From: Verrucomicrobia bacterium UBA1412
GTDB taxonomy: Bacteria > Verrucomicrobiota > Verrucomicrobiia > Limisphaerales > UBA1412
DNA: 44,063 nt
Assembly (NCBI GenBank): GCA_002305615.1
Contig: DBPU01000083.1
Span: 1-44,063 of the forward strand
Reading direction: 5' to 3'
Positions 1 through 7,948 of this stretch are shown piece after piece; position 1 is the first letter of the stretch, and each line of letters opens with the position of its first letter. The position numbers and the translations under genes were made by a program. The notes below the pieces were generated by a model that worked only from the letters and a program-made list of their open reading frames with translations, was not told where the DNA came from and made no database searches.

Positions 1-369
1 AGAGTCTCTTCCAAAGGAAGGTCTGCGTTCAGAATCTCCTCCAAAGGAAGGTCTGCCGAAGGGTCTGTCTTTTTGGAAAGAGGGTTTATCTCCGAAGCCG
101 CCGCGTTGCGGCCGACCATAGGAGGGTTTGTCTCCGAAGCCTCTTTCAGAGCGCTCAGAATAGTGAGGACGGCTGCCAAAGCTTCTCTGCGGACGATTCC
201 CGAAGGAAGGTCTGCGTTCAGAATCTCCTCCAAAGCTGGAGTCAAAGGGACGAGGCGCCCTGCGGGTGAAAGGTCGTTTATTATCCGGGGTATCTCCGAA
301 GGAACCTGAACGGCCGCGGGATCCAAAGCCTCTGCCCGTTCCCGGCGGTCTTTTATTAAATGGTTTCAT
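1..369 (-). CDS. Low-complexity RG/F-rich N-terminus of a probable RNA-binding protein (partial)
   Basis: Reading leftward from ATG at 369 gives an open frame of 123 codons that runs off the window edge, so the C-terminal, function-giving part is missing. The visible part is almost entirely Arg, Gly, Ser, Phe and Pro, with repeated units such as FGGDSERRPSFG, GFGDKPS and FGRPSFG. An in-frame TAG lies two codons upstream of the ATG, which fixes the start. AGGAG lies about 15 bases before it, rather far for a ribosome site. Such basic disordered N-terminal tails occur in this phylum on rRNA pseudouridine synthases (RluB type) and SpoU methyltransferases, and as C-terminal tails on DEAD-box helicases; the position here favours the first two. 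This is inference, since no catalytic domain is visible. Confidence 0.7.
   Translation of the reverse strand, partial: MKPFNKRPPGTGRGFGSRGRSGSFGDTPDNKRPFTRRAPRPFDSSFGGDSERRPSFGNRPQRSFGSRPHYSERSERGFGDKPSYGRPQRGGFGDKPSFQKDRPFGRPSFGGDSERRPSFGRDS
14..46. repeat. Copy 1 of a 33-bp exact direct repeat inside the RG-rich gene
   Basis: Bases 14-46 are identical to bases 203-235. The offset of 189 bases is 63 codons, so the copies stay in frame and encode the FGGDSERRPSF-type unit twice. This suggests recent unit duplication within the disordered tail. Confidence 0.85.
203..235. repeat. Copy 2 of the 33-bp exact direct repeat
   Basis: Partner of 14-46, identical over 33 bases and in the same reading frame of the leftward gene. 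Confidence 0.85.
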
Positions 370-626
370 TAACTAATGATGGCACTCCTGTGAGCGCGCA
401 GTTAAGATAGCAAGACTTATTCCTTTATTCCACCTTTTTGAACGAAAGATTCCAAAAGAGTTTTTTTGCCCGTTTTAATCCGTCAAAATCCTTCAGAATA
501 AGTGTGTTAAATATGGGTCTTTTTTGTGCAAAAGTTTTTTACCTCCCTCGTTGTTTTATCCATTTGGCCTTAAAATTGCTTTACTCGCGGCAGGGATAAA
601 AGGTAAACTTTCCCGAAGAGCGGGGA

Positions 627-1259
627 ATGAAGGATGACAAGCTGATAACACGCCGTGCCACGGTGGATGACTTGCCACAGTTGATTGAATTGTGGGATAA
701 GGCTTTTTGTCCCGCTGATATCTTTGAAAAGCGCCTGACGGAGTTTCACCTGGTTGAGGATGCTCAGACAAAGCGCATTTTAGCTTCGATTGGAATCCAT
801 CCTGAAAACACGGGTGCTATGATCCATAGTGAGGTTTTCGGTGATCCGCTGAATCAGGACCTTTATCGGGATATGCTCTGGCCTCGGTTTCAGATTCTTT
901 CGCGGAATCTGGGGGTATCTAAAATCTGGACTCAGGAGACAGCCGATTTTTGGCTTAAAGTGGGTTTCAGAAGAGTTCCTGAAAATGACCTTGAGACTCT
1001 CCCTAATTTTCCTGACCGCGAAGAACATCTTTCCTGGAGAGTGTTCCAGATTTTTGATGAAGAGATGGTTCAGGAAAAGATGAAAGAAAACATGTACGAG
1101 GCTCTTCTTCAAAAACAGCATGACGAGACAGAAGCCTATAATCGTCAGCTGCGTATCCTGCGTAATGTGATTATTACTCTGGGGATTGTTGCTATTGGGA
1201 CAATGCTTATTTTATTTCTTTTCAGCTTTGCCAGCAGCCATCCCGGTTTTGAAAGATAG
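627..1259 (+). CDS. GNAT-like protein with C-terminal membrane anchor
   Basis: A 210-residue protein starting at ATG 627. Residues about 7-145 read like a GNAT acetyltransferase fold: an opening ITRRATVDDLPQLIELWDKA strand-helix, and the tail motif ETADFWLKVGFRRVP, which resembles the usual xxFYxxxGF element near the end of the acetyl-CoA site. A charged, probably coiled segment (about 145-180) follows, then one transmembrane helix (about 182-203, VIITLGIVAIGTMLILFLF). The predicted topology is a cytoplasmic enzyme tethered to the inner membrane. The classical acetyl-CoA loop R/QxxGxG/A is not obvious, so catalytic activity is uncertain. It lies divergent to the partial leftward gene and 22 bases before the RNA-modification fusion. 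No substrate can be named. Confidence 0.75.
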   Translation: MKDDKLITRRATVDDLPQLIELWDKAFCPADIFEKRLTEFHLVEDAQTKRILASIGIHPENTGAMIHSEVFGDPLNQDLYRDMLWPRFQILSRNLGVSKIWTQETADFWLKVGFRRVPENDLETLPNFPDREEHLSWRVFQIFDEEMVQEKMKENMYEALLQKQHDETEAYNRQLRILRNVIITLGIVAIGTMLILFLFSFASSHPGFER

Positions 1260-1281
1260 GCTCTACCGACTCTCTTGATTG

Positions 1282-2931
1282 ATGATCCCCTGTATTTTAT
1301 ACGAAGACGAACACCTTTTAGTGGTTAATAAGCCGGCAGGCCTCAACACTCACCGCCCCAGTCCCTATACGACCGATGGTATCTATGATTGGTTCAGGCA
1401 TGCTGAGGAGAAGTGGGCGAATCTATCCACTTTGCACAGGCTGGATAAGGAGACCTCCGGAGTTCTTTGTTTCGGGAAAACGAGGCTTGCCAATCAATCT
1501 CTGGGCGATCAATTTGCCAAGCGCCAGATTGAGAAGACGTACCTGCTTCTGACGGATCATGAGACTCCTTTCCAAAAGCTGAGAGTTCGAAGTCTTATAT
1601 GTCGCCAGGGCAGCGGCTATTTTGCACAAAGCGTGCCTTCTCCCCTGGAGAGAAATGACCGGGCGCTCCTAGCGGAGACAGGCTTTGAGGTAGTGGAAAC
1701 CGGGAGAAGATGCACTCTCCTCAAGGCTTATCCATTGACCGGGCGCACGCATCAGATTCGAGTTCATGCCGCGTGGAAAGGGTTTCCCATTTTAGGTGAT
1801 GAGCTTTACGGAGGGACTCCTCTGGGGGCACTTTGTCTCCATGCCAGCCGTCTGGAGTTGTACCATCCTGCCACGGGGAAGAAGATGACATTTGAAGCCC
1901 CGGCCCCTTTTTCTGTAAAGGAAGCATCGGGGATGGTTTCGACGGCCATCAGTTTAAGGAAGGCTTTTCTGGATTCTCAAGAGACCAATGCTTATCGGGT
2001 ATTTCATGGGGCCAGTGACGGGGTGAGCGGTGTTTACCTGGAATCGCTGGCGGATCGGCTATTGGTCCTGACTCAGGAAGCCGCAGCCACGGCAGAAATT
2101 CGTTCTCTGGCCAAAGCGACGGCCGCGGCTTTGGGCGTTAAATCAATATGGCATAAAACGCTTTTGAGGCAACCGGGCAAGGAATCATCTGAGGAGGCCT
2201 CTCCGGTTTGTCTTTGGAGCAAGAATGAAGAGGCAAAGAAGAACGATTTTGAAATTCTGGAAAACGGTTTGCGTTATCGGCTCTCATTCGAGGCTGGTTA
2301 CTCGGTGGGTATTTTCCTGGACCAGAGGGAAAACCGCCGGCGGATTCTGAGGAATACGATCGTGCCCGGTTTTCCTCTGTGGGATCAGACCGAGCAAACG
2401 TCCGAGCCGCCTCAAATGCTGAATGCTTTCGCCTATACCTGCGCCTTTTCGGTTTGCGGAGCCCGGGCCGGTTTTCAGACGACAAGTCTGGATTTATCGC
2501 GCAAGTATCTGGATTGGGGTGCAGAAAATATGCGCCTCAACGGAATCGACCCTGCAGGTCATGACTTTATCTTTGGAGACGTTTTCTCCTGGCGCAAACG
2601 CCTTCAGACCAAAGGACGCACTTTTGATTTCATCGTATTGGATCCGCCCACTTTCTCCCGCTCCAAAAAGAGCGGAATCTTCAAGGCGGAACGCGATCTG
2701 CAAAAACTGACTCTGGAGTGGATCGGTCTTCTCAGGAAGAATGGGGTCATACTCATTTCGACCAATTGCGCGACGCTTGCTCCGGCCGATTTCGAGGAGA
2801 TGATCTGGCGTGCCGCCAAGGAATCCGGGAGAAAAGTACTGCAGAGCCATTTCGTGACCCAGCCGATGGATTTTGCCGCCAGCTCAGAAGAAAAAGCCTA
2901 CCTCAAAGCATTCTGGCTGCGCCTGGAGTAA
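1282..2931 (+). CDS. RluA-type pseudouridine synthase fused to RlmI-type rRNA methyltransferase
   Basis: A 549-residue two-domain RNA-modifying enzyme. Residues about 1-210 form a RluA/RluD pseudouridine synthase: the opening IPCILYEDEHLLVVNKPAG, catalytic motif HRLDKETSG (Asp about 55), GRTHQIRVH (154-162) and PILGDELYGG. Residues about 230-549 resemble RlmI/YccW: TNAYRVFHGASDGVSGVYLE, the EAGYSVGIFLDQRENR element, a SAM-binding LNAFAYTCAFSV (380-391), an acidic residue after TTSLDLS, and the catalytic DPPTFSRSKKSG (454-465). Normally these are separate proteins; here they share one frame with no stop. ATG 1282 is preferred to the adjacent TTG at 1279. No strong ribosome site is visible. The likely substrate is 23S rRNA, but the exact positions cannot be read from sequence. 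Confidence 0.88.
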   Translation: MIPCILYEDEHLLVVNKPAGLNTHRPSPYTTDGIYDWFRHAEEKWANLSTLHRLDKETSGVLCFGKTRLANQSLGDQFAKRQIEKTYLLLTDHETPFQKLRVRSLICRQGSGYFAQSVPSPLERNDRALLAETGFEVVETGRRCTLLKAYPLTGRTHQIRVHAAWKGFPILGDELYGGTPLGALCLHASRLELYHPATGKKMTFEAPAPFSVKEASGMVSTAISLRKAFLDSQETNAYRVFHGASDGVSGVYLESLADRLLVLTQEAAATAEIRSLAKATAAALGVKSIWHKTLLRQPGKESSEEASPVCLWSKNEEAKKNDFEILENGLRYRLSFEAGYSVGIFLDQRENRRRILRNTIVPGFPLWDQTEQTSEPPQMLNAFAYTCAFSVCGARAGFQTTSLDLSRKYLDWGAENMRLNGIDPAGHDFIFGDVFSWRKRLQTKGRTFDFIVLDPPTFSRSKKSGIFKAERDLQKLTLEWIGLLRKNGVILISTNCATLAPADFEEMIWRAAKESGRKVLQSHFVTQPMDFAASSEEKAYLKAFWLRLE

Positions 2932-3086
2932 AAGAACCTGCTCATATACAGGGAGATGTACCAGTTTCGGTGCGTTCTTTTTGAGGCAATGCGGGCGAGT
3001 TTTCTCCTCCTAGAGCTGCTTGCATTTTCAGGCCTTTTCTGCTCCAATAAAGACGGTTTGGGTTTAGAAGAGTTTATTTTGAAAAT

Positions 3087-4667
3087 ATGAAAGCAAACAA
3101 GAGTATATGGGGGGTAATCATTGCGGCCGTGTTCTTTCTGGGTTGCGGTGCAGCCGAGACCTGGGCGCAGAATTCTCAAGAGACGTTCTATCTGCGCTTT
3201 ACAGGCGTAAAGAACCTGAAGCGGGGTTCCGATGGGACTTTGCTCAAAGCCGTTCTGAAAAAGCCTGAAACTACTTTTGTTCAAAAGATTTTCGCTCAAC
3301 GTCTGGCCGATGAAAATGCTCTTTCGTTTTTAGGCAATACCCCTCTGGATACTCTCTGGGATGACGAGGTATACGCTTTGGCCACAGGCGGAGAGAGTCC
3401 CTCTTTTGTATTTGCCGCCAGGCTGGGACCTCAAGAATCTAAGAAGCGTTTTGACGCTCTGCGTTCTGCCCGTAAAGGCGAGGGGGTTCTCACTTCTGAA
3501 AAAGAGACCGTCAATCCGGAGGAGAGTTGGGTGCTCCAGGATGCCTCAGGAGTCTCCCGGGCGGTAGCTCATGGTTGCGGTTGGCTGATGTATTATACCT
3601 GGACAGGTGATAAAGTGCCGCAGGCGATTCCGACTGGTTTGATTCACGGCTCAAAGGCCGTGCCGGCTTTGGGGACGAACAGTCTGGAATTGCGCATGAA
3701 TGTGGATGCCTGCCGTCCTTTCCTGGGAAAACTGGCACCTCTGAGCCAGAGTGTTTCCAGTGTGAAGCTTTTGGGATGGCTTCAGGGAGAGAATGTACAG
3801 AGCCGCCTTTGGGTTGAGCTCAAAGAAGAGGTAAAATTAACTCAGAACCCGTGGCAGTTTCCCACAAATATAGTGATAGACCCTCTGGTGCAGCTGACAG
3901 CCTTGCGCGGCAGCGGAGATGTGATTCAAAAGAGCGATTGGTGGAAAGAGGTAACCAAAGGCGAAGTAACGGCTCCGGATCAGATGTACCTTTTTGCGCG
4001 CAATGGAACGCCATTCCTTACGACGCTTCTGGCGGCCAATCCGAAGCCAGCCGAGGCTGTGGGCAAGTTGGGCTGGGGATTGACTCAATGGATGACCAAT
4101 AGCCATCCGAATATGGGCTATCCGCCTAAGCTGGCCGTGAACACGAACGCCGTAGAGCTGGGCTGGGTCGGCTGGCCGATCGTTACACCTTATCTCAGAG
4201 CGGCTAAAGACGGAGAAAAGGATTATCTGATGGGCGGTGCCATTTTGGGTTATCCCAAAGGAACGCCGTTGCCCCCCGAGCTTTGGAATGCGATTACAAA
4301 AGAAGAGGATACTTTCCTCTATTCCTGGGAGATTACGGGACAGCGTTTCCCTCAATTGCAGGTGCTTAATGGTCTCTTCAAGATGATTATGAGGGACGCT
4401 CCGGAAAAAGTGAAACGCAAAGCCAAGGCGGATATGACCCCTGAGGAATTGGAGGCCCGCAAGGTGGAAGCGAATCAGAGAAAGATCAAGAATCAGCGTG
4501 ATGAAAAGGTTTCCAATTGGCTTACTTCAGCCAGCGACAGTCTGGGCAATTGTGTCACCCTTGGCCGTCAGCTTTCATCTCGTGAATTGTACTTTGAGCG
4601 GCAATCTTCCTGCGGTCTCTCAGCCCTGGAGCTATGGATCCTGGGTGAGTGGCTGATGGATAGATAG
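3087..4667 (+). CDS. Exported protein of unknown function
   Basis: A 526-residue protein with a clear signal peptide: MKANK, a hydrophobic core (IWGVIIAAVFFLG) and a likely signal peptidase I site after TWA. The CGAAE after FLG is a poor lipobox because position -3 is Phe. The mature part has no motif I recognise. It contains a conserved-looking core (FAARLGPQESKKRFDALRSA, similar in feel to substrate-free periplasmic proteins with a DUF3352-like layout) and a Lys/Arg/Glu-rich helical patch at about 440-475 (DAPEKVKRKAKADMTPEELE). The downstream gene is pdxJ at a 56-base gap, but no functional link is implied. It is probably periplasmic or outer-membrane associated. I do not recognise the family with confidence. 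Confidence 0.75.
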   Translation: MKANKSIWGVIIAAVFFLGCGAAETWAQNSQETFYLRFTGVKNLKRGSDGTLLKAVLKKPETTFVQKIFAQRLADENALSFLGNTPLDTLWDDEVYALATGGESPSFVFAARLGPQESKKRFDALRSARKGEGVLTSEKETVNPEESWVLQDASGVSRAVAHGCGWLMYYTWTGDKVPQAIPTGLIHGSKAVPALGTNSLELRMNVDACRPFLGKLAPLSQSVSSVKLLGWLQGENVQSRLWVELKEEVKLTQNPWQFPTNIVIDPLVQLTALRGSGDVIQKSDWWKEVTKGEVTAPDQMYLFARNGTPFLTTLLAANPKPAEAVGKLGWGLTQWMTNSHPNMGYPPKLAVNTNAVELGWVGWPIVTPYLRAAKDGEKDYLMGGAILGYPKGTPLPPELWNAITKEEDTFLYSWEITGQRFPQLQVLNGLFKMIMRDAPEKVKRKAKADMTPEELEARKVEANQRKIKNQRDEKVSNWLTSASDSLGNCVTLGRQLSSRELYFERQSSCGLSALELWILGEWLMDR

Positions 4668-4723
4668 GACTCGGACGGATGAGTAAGCGGATAGATTAGC
4701 AAGTAGAGGAAAGAATAAATAAT

Positions 4724-5464
4724 ATGTTGAAACTGGGTGTAAATGTAGACCATGTGGCAACGCTGCGCCAGGCCCGTTATAAAGGCAGAGAGGATATTGG
4801 AGAGCCTGATCCGGTGTTGGCGGCGCTTTTATGCGAGAAGGCAGGGGCTCAGGGTATCACCGTTCACCTGCGTGAAGACCGTCGGCATATACAGGATCGA
4901 GATGTCTATGCCCTGAGGGAGAAGGTTCAGACACGGCTTAACTTGGAAATGGCCAACGTGCCGGAGGTCATCCAATTCGTATTGAAGGTAAAACCCGATA
5001 TTGTCTGTATCGTTCCGGAGCGTCACTTCGAGGTGACGACGGAAGGGGGACTGGATGTACTGGGGCAGGAGAAGAATTTAGCCGGAACGGTCGAGCGGCT
5101 GCTTGAAGCGGGAATCGATGTAAGCCTCTTTATTTCTGCGGATCCGCATCAAATTGAAGCCGCAGCCCGACTGAAGAGCCCTTACATTGAATTGTATACG
5201 GAAGACTTTGTTAAAGCTGTGGGGACTCCCGGAGAAGAAAAAGAGCTCCAGCGACTGATTGCCGGAGCGAAACTGGCCCATCAGCTCGGACTTAAAGTCA
5301 ATGCCGGTCACGGCATTAACTACGCAAATGTCCAAAAAATCTATCGGATTCCGCACTTGGAGGAGCTCAATATCGGCCACTCCATTATCAGCCGCGCTAT
5401 AACGACGGGTATTGAGGAGGCTGTCCGGCAGATGTTGAAACTCATGGAGTCTTATTCTCTCTGA
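4724..5464 (+). CDS. pdxJ: Pyridoxine 5'-phosphate synthase
   Basis: 246 residues, close to the usual PdxJ length. It condenses 1-deoxyxylulose 5-phosphate with 3-amino-2-oxopropyl phosphate to pyridoxine 5'-phosphate, the last ring-forming step of the DXP-dependent vitamin B6 route, in the cytoplasm. Diagnostic stretches: the N-terminal LGVNVDHVATLRQAR, EPDPVLAALLCEKAGAQGIT, the HLREDRRHIQDRD active-site loop, RLNLEMA, VPERHFEVTTEGGLDV, and the C-terminal NAGHGINYANV and ELNIGHSIISRA phosphate-binding region. The start is ATG 4724 behind GAGGAAAG, rather far upstream. It is followed closely by queF and queC, so the three may be co-transcribed. Confidence 0.96.
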   Translation: MLKLGVNVDHVATLRQARYKGREDIGEPDPVLAALLCEKAGAQGITVHLREDRRHIQDRDVYALREKVQTRLNLEMANVPEVIQFVLKVKPDIVCIVPERHFEVTTEGGLDVLGQEKNLAGTVERLLEAGIDVSLFISADPHQIEAAARLKSPYIELYTEDFVKAVGTPGEEKELQRLIAGAKLAHQLGLKVNAGHGINYANVQKIYRIPHLEELNIGHSIISRAITTGIEEAVRQMLKLMESYSL

Positions 5465-5479
5465 TCGAGGTAGCTTGGG

Positions 5480-5890
5480 ATGAAAGAAAAAATCAAAGGA
5501 ATTACGCTTCTGGGCAATGCCGCAACGTCTTTCCCGGAAGAGCCCTCGGCATCCGTTCTGGAAACCTTCCCGAATCGGAATCCGGACCGCGAATACTGGG
5601 TGAAGTTTGATTGCAGCGATTTTACCTCTCTCTGTCCTGTGACGGGACAGCCGGATTTTGCAAAAATTCATATTGAGTATGTTCCGGGAGCCAATTGTGT
5701 GGAGACCAAGTCTCTGAAGTTTTATCTCGCCTCTTTTCGCAGTCAGAAGGATTTCAACGAGAATATCACCAATCGGATTTTTGATGATTTTCTGAAGGCC
5801 TGCTCTCCCAAACGTCTGATTGTGGAGGCTCAGTTTCACGCCCGCGGCGGTATCAGCCTGACTACCCGCGTGGAGTTGGGCGCCGTCTAG
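5480..5890 (+). CDS. queF: NADPH-dependent 7-cyano-7-deazaguanine reductase (QueF, unimodular type)
   Basis: 136 residues, matching the short YkvM-type QueF. It reduces preQ0 to preQ1 in queuosine biosynthesis. Visible hallmarks are the catalytic cysteine in SDFTSLCPVTGQPD (about residue 54), the QueF signature region GANCVETKSLKFYLASFR, FNENITNRIFDDF, and the substrate-binding FHARGGISLTTRVE near the end. The start is ATG 5480, 15 bases after the pdxJ stop; an AGGTAG lies just upstream. It sits eight bases before queC, the enzyme that makes its substrate. queD and queE are not in the window. Confidence 0.96.
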   Translation: MKEKIKGITLLGNAATSFPEEPSASVLETFPNRNPDREYWVKFDCSDFTSLCPVTGQPDFAKIHIEYVPGANCVETKSLKFYLASFRSQKDFNENITNRIFDDFLKACSPKRLIVEAQFHARGGISLTTRVELGAV

Positions 5891-5898
5891 TTTTTAAA

Positions 5899-6588
5899 AT
5901 GGGAGCATCTGACAACACTCCGGTTTCGGGGCAGAAAGTGATTGTTCTGCTCAGCGGAGGAGTGGATTCAGTCACCGCCTTTTACTCAGCTCTCAAAGAA
6001 TATAACGTGGTCTGTGCTCTGAGCTTTCATTACGGGGCCAAGCACAACGCCAAAGAGCTCGAATGTGCCCGGTATCACGCCTCACTGAAGGGCATTCGGC
6101 ATGAAATTATTTCGCTGGATTTCATGGACCGTCTTTTTAAATCCGATCTTCTGCAATCGGGCGCTGAGATTCCCAAGGGCTGTTACACTCAGGAGAATAT
6201 GAAAAGCACCGTAGTGCCTTTTCGTAACGGAATCATGCTTTCGATCGCAGGCGGTCTGGCAGAAAGTCTTGAAGCGACAGGGATCATCATTGCGGCTCAC
6301 TCAGGCGATCACTCTCTGTATCCGGATTGCCGGCCGGCGTTCATGCAAGCCATGAACCGGGCTATCCATGCGGGGACAGGCGAGGCCGTCAGCATCCTTT
6401 CACCTTTTCTGAATCTGAATAAAGGGGAAATAGTGCGGCTGGGTACGAGTCTGGGCGTGGATTATGCCCGGACCTGGTCCTGTTATTGCGGCCAGGAGCT
6501 TCACTGTGGCAAGTGCGGAACCTGTGTAGAGCGCAGAGAGGCTTTTGTTCAAGCCGGAGTTTGCGACCCTACGAAGTACTCCCTTTAG
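5899..6588 (+). CDS. queC: 7-cyano-7-deazaguanine synthase (QueC)
   Basis: 229 residues. It converts 7-carboxy-7-deazaguanine to preQ0 with ATP and ammonia. The PP-loop is VLLSGGVDSVTAF (residues about 17-29); also visible are LSFHYGAKHNAKELECA, STVVPFRNGIMLSIAGGLAE, AAHSGDHSLYPDCRPAFMQAM, and the zinc-binding cysteines in SCYCGQELHCGKCGTCVERREAF at the C-terminus. The start ATG 5899 has no clear Shine-Dalgarno and probably relies on coupling to queF. The last 20 bases overlap tail-to-tail with the leftward O-antigen ligase gene, an unusually tight convergent junction. Confidence 0.96.
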   Translation: MGASDNTPVSGQKVIVLLSGGVDSVTAFYSALKEYNVVCALSFHYGAKHNAKELECARYHASLKGIRHEIISLDFMDRLFKSDLLQSGAEIPKGCYTQENMKSTVVPFRNGIMLSIAGGLAESLEATGIIIAAHSGDHSLYPDCRPAFMQAMNRAIHAGTGEAVSILSPFLNLNKGEIVRLGTSLGVDYARTWSCYCGQELHCGKCGTCVERREAFVQAGVCDPTKYSL

Positions 6589-7933
6589 CGGCATTCCTTT
6601 TCTCTGAAAGCGGTGGGCCCAGAGTGGCGCCTAAAAGGAGGAAAAATGGCCAGGCGATTGCCGGAATATAGAGCGAGAATTCACTGAATCCCTGCAAGGC
6701 AAATCCGCTTAATCCCAAGGCCAGGCAAAATTGAAGGGGAGTGAGCCCAGCGGGTTTTCTCCAGATTTTCCAGAAACATCCACCCATGAAAGCCAGATAG
6801 GCCAGCGCTGCGGGGATGCCTGAATCAGTCGCCTGCTCCAGATAATCATTGTGGCAGAGACGGGCCATTTCCGAATCGGGGCTTTTAGTCTCCTGATAGG
6901 GAATTCCGAAAGTGCCCGGGCCGCTCCCCAACAGGGGATTTTGGCCGATATTAAGAGCGGCAGCCCTCCAGTAATCAAAGCGGGCTCCGACACTCGTGGC
7001 TCCCCGTTTGAAGTAATCAGCAAAGACAATCCCGAAAAGAATCAGCCCTGTGCAAAGGATGACTCCCGCAGCGAGCATTTTGTATTTGAGCGGGAATTTC
7101 GCGTGAATAAAAAGGGCTACGATCCCCAGAAAAATGCAAATCAGCCAGGCCGTTTTGGAGCCTGACCAGAAAAGCGCAGCCAGCCCCATATATCCCAAGG
7201 CGACGACCACGAGGAGACGGAGCAGTCGCGGAATTCCGGCGGGCAGCTCCCAGAGTGCCCAGAGGCAGGGCGGAAGCAAGAGGAGGAGAAGTCCGGCCAG
7301 AGAGTTGGGGTAGACCAGTGTGCCATAAACGCGGTTGCTGTTGAGACGGCGGAGCAGGTCTTCGGGTAAATTTTCAGGGGGGACGAGTGCGAAGACACTT
7401 TGCCGCATTGCTTCCAATCCGCTGTAATGCTGCTGAAAAGCGCTCAGGAGAACCGGCACCAGGGCAGCTCCTAAAATCCACAACAGCGGGCGCTGGTTTT
7501 TCGCAGTATTTCTCAGAACAAAATATCCTGTCAGAAAGCAGACCAGGCAAAGAAGCAGGTGAAAAGCACTCGGCAAAGAGAGGTTGGCATCCAGGGTATG
7601 AAGTGTAGATAGCCCGACGCAGAGAATCCAGACCAGTGCCGGCAGGAAAATTGATTTGGGAAAAGAAAGAGAGTTTTTGCGAAGCAACGGGATGGCCGTC
7701 AGCGCCAGGGCAATGACACCCAGACCCCAAAGAGAAGAGGATGCGTTACCGCCCAAAAGCTCTCCCGTGCTCTTTGCTGAGGCAGCCTGGGCCAGGAGCT
7801 CCATCTGGGGTGCAGAAATATCAATGTGTTCCAGGATGACGGGGATTCCCAAAAAACGAATCACTAAAAGGAAATAGACTCCCAAAGCAATGAGCCAAAA
7901 GCGGGCGTAGTGATCCAGAAAAGAGCGGCTCAT
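6569..7933 (-). CDS. O-antigen ligase / Wzy-like polytopic membrane protein
   Basis: 454 residues with about 11-12 hydrophobic segments spread through the chain. The Wzy_C-type periplasmic loop region is visible near residues 320-375: NIGQNPLLGSGPGTFG followed by LCHNDYLEQATDSGIPAALAYL, the typical G-x-G-x-x-x-F ... H-N-x-x-L pattern of O-antigen ligases and polymerases. It would act at the periplasmic face of the inner membrane, either ligating or polymerising undecaprenyl-linked glycans. Its neighbour uppS makes the undecaprenyl lipid precursor, which fits thematically. It begins 15 bases after the holB stop and is the last gene of the leftward purA-uppS-holB run. Ligase and polymerase cannot be separated by reading alone. 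Confidence 0.85.
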   Translation of the reverse strand: MSRSFLDHYARFWLIALGVYFLLVIRFLGIPVILEHIDISAPQMELLAQAASAKSTGELLGGNASSSLWGLGVIALALTAIPLLRKNSLSFPKSIFLPALVWILCVGLSTLHTLDANLSLPSAFHLLLCLVCFLTGYFVLRNTAKNQRPLLWILGAALVPVLLSAFQQHYSGLEAMRQSVFALVPPENLPEDLLRRLNSNRVYGTLVYPNSLAGLLLLLLPPCLWALWELPAGIPRLLRLLVVVALGYMGLAALFWSGSKTAWLICIFLGIVALFIHAKFPLKYKMLAAGVILCTGLILFGIVFADYFKRGATSVGARFDYWRAAALNIGQNPLLGSGPGTFGIPYQETKSPDSEMARLCHNDYLEQATDSGIPAALAYLAFMGGCFWKIWRKPAGLTPLQFCLALGLSGFALQGFSEFSLYIPAIAWPFFLLLGATLGPPLSEKRNAAKGSTS

Positions 7934-7948
7934 GGTGTTGGCTGAAGT

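Noticed and set aside
5078..5839. 253-codon leftward frame
   Set aside because: It lies opposite pdxJ and queF, whose motifs are unmistakable; its amino-acid makeup is that of an antisense shadow.
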